A stretch of 64,000 nt of DNA from Aquaspirillum sp. LM1 (lineage in GTDB: Bacteria; Pseudomonadota; Gammaproteobacteria; Burkholderiales; Aquaspirillaceae), in assembly GCF_002002905.1 (NCBI RefSeq), contig NZ_CP019509.1:2971001-3035000 (forward strand), given 5' to 3'. Under the pieces are notes generated by a model. The model did no database searches. It saw nothing but the letters and a program-made list of their open reading frames with translations, and was not told the DNA's origin. The translations under genes and the position numbers were made by a program. This document shows positions 63,449 to 64,000 of this stretch, piece by piece (within the stretch, counting starts at the first letter, position 1; the number at the start of each line of letters is the position of its first letter).

Positions 63449-63469
63449 GCCGGGCGCATCGCGCCCGGC
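63449..63469 (+). terminator. strong stem-loop after nifK
   Basis: GCCGGGCGC, loop ATC, GCGCCCGGC followed by TGTTT: a perfect 9-bp GC stem 11 bp after nifK. It is likely a partial terminator or processing site between nifHDK and nifT. Confidence 0.6.
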
Positions 63470-63521
63470 TGTTTGCCCTTATACGCCCAGCATTGCCCGA
63501 CCCGCCAGCAAGGAGCCGCAC

Positions 63522-63749
63522 ATGGCCAATATCATGATCCGCCAATCCGAAAAAGGCGGGCTTTCGTTTTACCTGCCCAAGCGAGATCTGGAAGCTTCCA
63601 TTGAATCCATCGAATTCGACACCCCGGAAAAATGGGGCGGCGAACTGAAACTGGACAATGGCGGCAGCTATTACATCGACCCCATCGCCAAACCGGCGCG
63701 TCTTCCCATTTCCCTGCGCGCCAAGCGCCTGGGCGCGGCTGAAGACTGA
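63522..63749 (+). CDS. nifT: NifT/FixU family protein
   Basis: A 75-aa protein, MANIMIRQSEKGGLSFYLPKRDLEASIESIEF, followed by WGGELKLDNGGSYYIDP, the NifT/FixU pattern. It is found downstream of nifK in most diazotrophs; its role is unclear and mutants often fix nitrogen normally. AAGGAG precedes ATG 63522. It is followed 27 bp later by a ferredoxin gene. Confidence 0.93.
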   Translation: MANIMIRQSEKGGLSFYLPKRDLEASIESIEFDTPEKWGGELKLDNGGSYYIDPIAKPARLPISLRAKRLGAAED

Positions 63750-63776
63750 CTTTGTTTCTTTCAGGAGGATTTCATC

Positions 63777-63968
63777 ATGGCCATGACTATTGATTCCGAT
63801 ATGTGCACTGCCTGTGGCGACTGCAAGCCGGTTTGCCCGACCAAGTCCATCAGCAGTGGCAAGGTGTTCTACAAGATCGACGCCGCCACCTGTACCGAGT
63901 GCGACGGTCATTCCGATACGCCGCTGTGCGTGGACGTGTGCCCGTCCGGCTGTATCAGCCCGGCCTGA
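63777..63968 (+). CDS. nif-type 2x[4Fe-4S] ferredoxin
   Basis: A 63-aa ferredoxin. First motif CTACGDCKPVCP; second CTECDGHSDTPLCVDVCPSGC with the enlarged spacing typical of FdxN-like nif ferredoxins. It probably donates electrons to NifH. AGGAGG is 7 nt before ATG 63777. It differs in length and sequence from the ferredoxin after nifB, so the organism has at least two of this class plus two 2Fe-2S proteins in its nif blocks. Confidence 0.92.
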   Translation: MAMTIDSDMCTACGDCKPVCPTKSISSGKVFYKIDAATCTECDGHSDTPLCVDVCPSGCISPA

Positions 63969-63995
63969 CCTTCATTTCGCCTCCAGGAGCCTGTC

Positions 63996-64000
63996 ATGTC
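63996..64000 (+). CDS. start of a further gene cut by the window end
   Basis: ATG at 63996 with CAGGAG 8 nt upstream, 27 bp after the ferredoxin stop. Only two codons (partial) are visible. From common gene order this could be a nif gene, but nothing can be read. Confidence 0.5.

Noticed and set aside
61599-63911. 770-aa minus-strand ORF, and a similar 625-aa one at 60014-61891
   Set aside because: Antisense shadows of nifD, nifK and nifT created by low stop density in GC-rich codons.

Overview
The window is GC-rich, densely coded beta-proteobacterial chromosome. Three things suggest a Neisseriales / Chromobacteriaceae-like free-living diazotroph: the MsrPQ, Obg and L21/L27 proteins; a beta-proteobacterial type nif set with DraT/DraG and a Shethna-type FeSII protein; and 'GTCATTCCCGCG..' extragenic palindromes. 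The species assignment is an inference; no rRNA or tRNA gene was seen.

Layout. 0-2 kb: a DarT/DarG DNA ADP-ribosylation toxin-antitoxin pair. 2-11 kb: a LysR regulator; an operon pairing a NitT/TauT-type solute-binding lipoprotein with a membrane PAS-GGDEF-EAL protein; MsrPQ periplasmic methionine-sulfoxide repair; a quinone reductase divergent from a second LysR. 10.7-12.4 kb: transposon scars (left end of an IS605-type element truncating an acyltransferase, and an intact ISAs1-type IS). 12.5-28 kb: housekeeping genes (ABC exporter + DUF1854 pair, bioD, lytic transglycosylase, YidB-like, rplU-rpmA-obgE, potABC ... potD split by a 0.95-kb tandem repeat array, VanZ-like, YihY, WrbA). 28-31 kb: an OmpR/EnvZ-type two-component system divergent from a Spy/CpxP-like periplasmic protein. 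31.1-33.7 kb: a frameshifted TnpB-only element, an IS481/IS3-like remnant and a MntA-HepT type pair.

34-42 kb is nif block 1: nifB, ferredoxin, an ArsC-like nitrogenase-associated protein, a flavodiiron protein, a 2Fe-2S ferredoxin, FeSII, nifQ and draG, then an Aer-like aerotaxis transducer. 41.9-52.1 kb is six co-directional signalling genes (hybrid kinase, REC-HD-GYP, two membrane kinases, CheY-like, REC-PAS-GGDEF). 52.5-54.2 kb holds two integron-type gene cassettes with well-formed attC sites but no integrase; they carry a DUF4145 protein and a trypsin-like serine protease. After an MDR reductase and a Rpn-family fragment, 56.3-64 kb is nif block 2. Here the leftward genes draT, a SIR2-like protein, an unrecognised 185-aa protein and a hemerythrin are divergent from nifH-nifD-nifK-nifT-ferredoxin.

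How it fits together. Both nif transcription units begin with the same layout: a NifA site (TGT-N10-ACA), an IHF consensus and a sigma-54 -24/-12 promoter. NifB/NifQ feed FeMo-cofactor synthesis and NifHDK form the nitrogenase. DraT/DraG reversibly ADP-ribosylate NifH. FeSII, the flavodiiron protein and hemerythrin plausibly handle oxygen, and the Aer-like receptor may steer cells to suitable oxygen levels. The most novel parts are the integrase-less cassette pair and the draT-SIR2-like-unknown-hemerythrin cluster.
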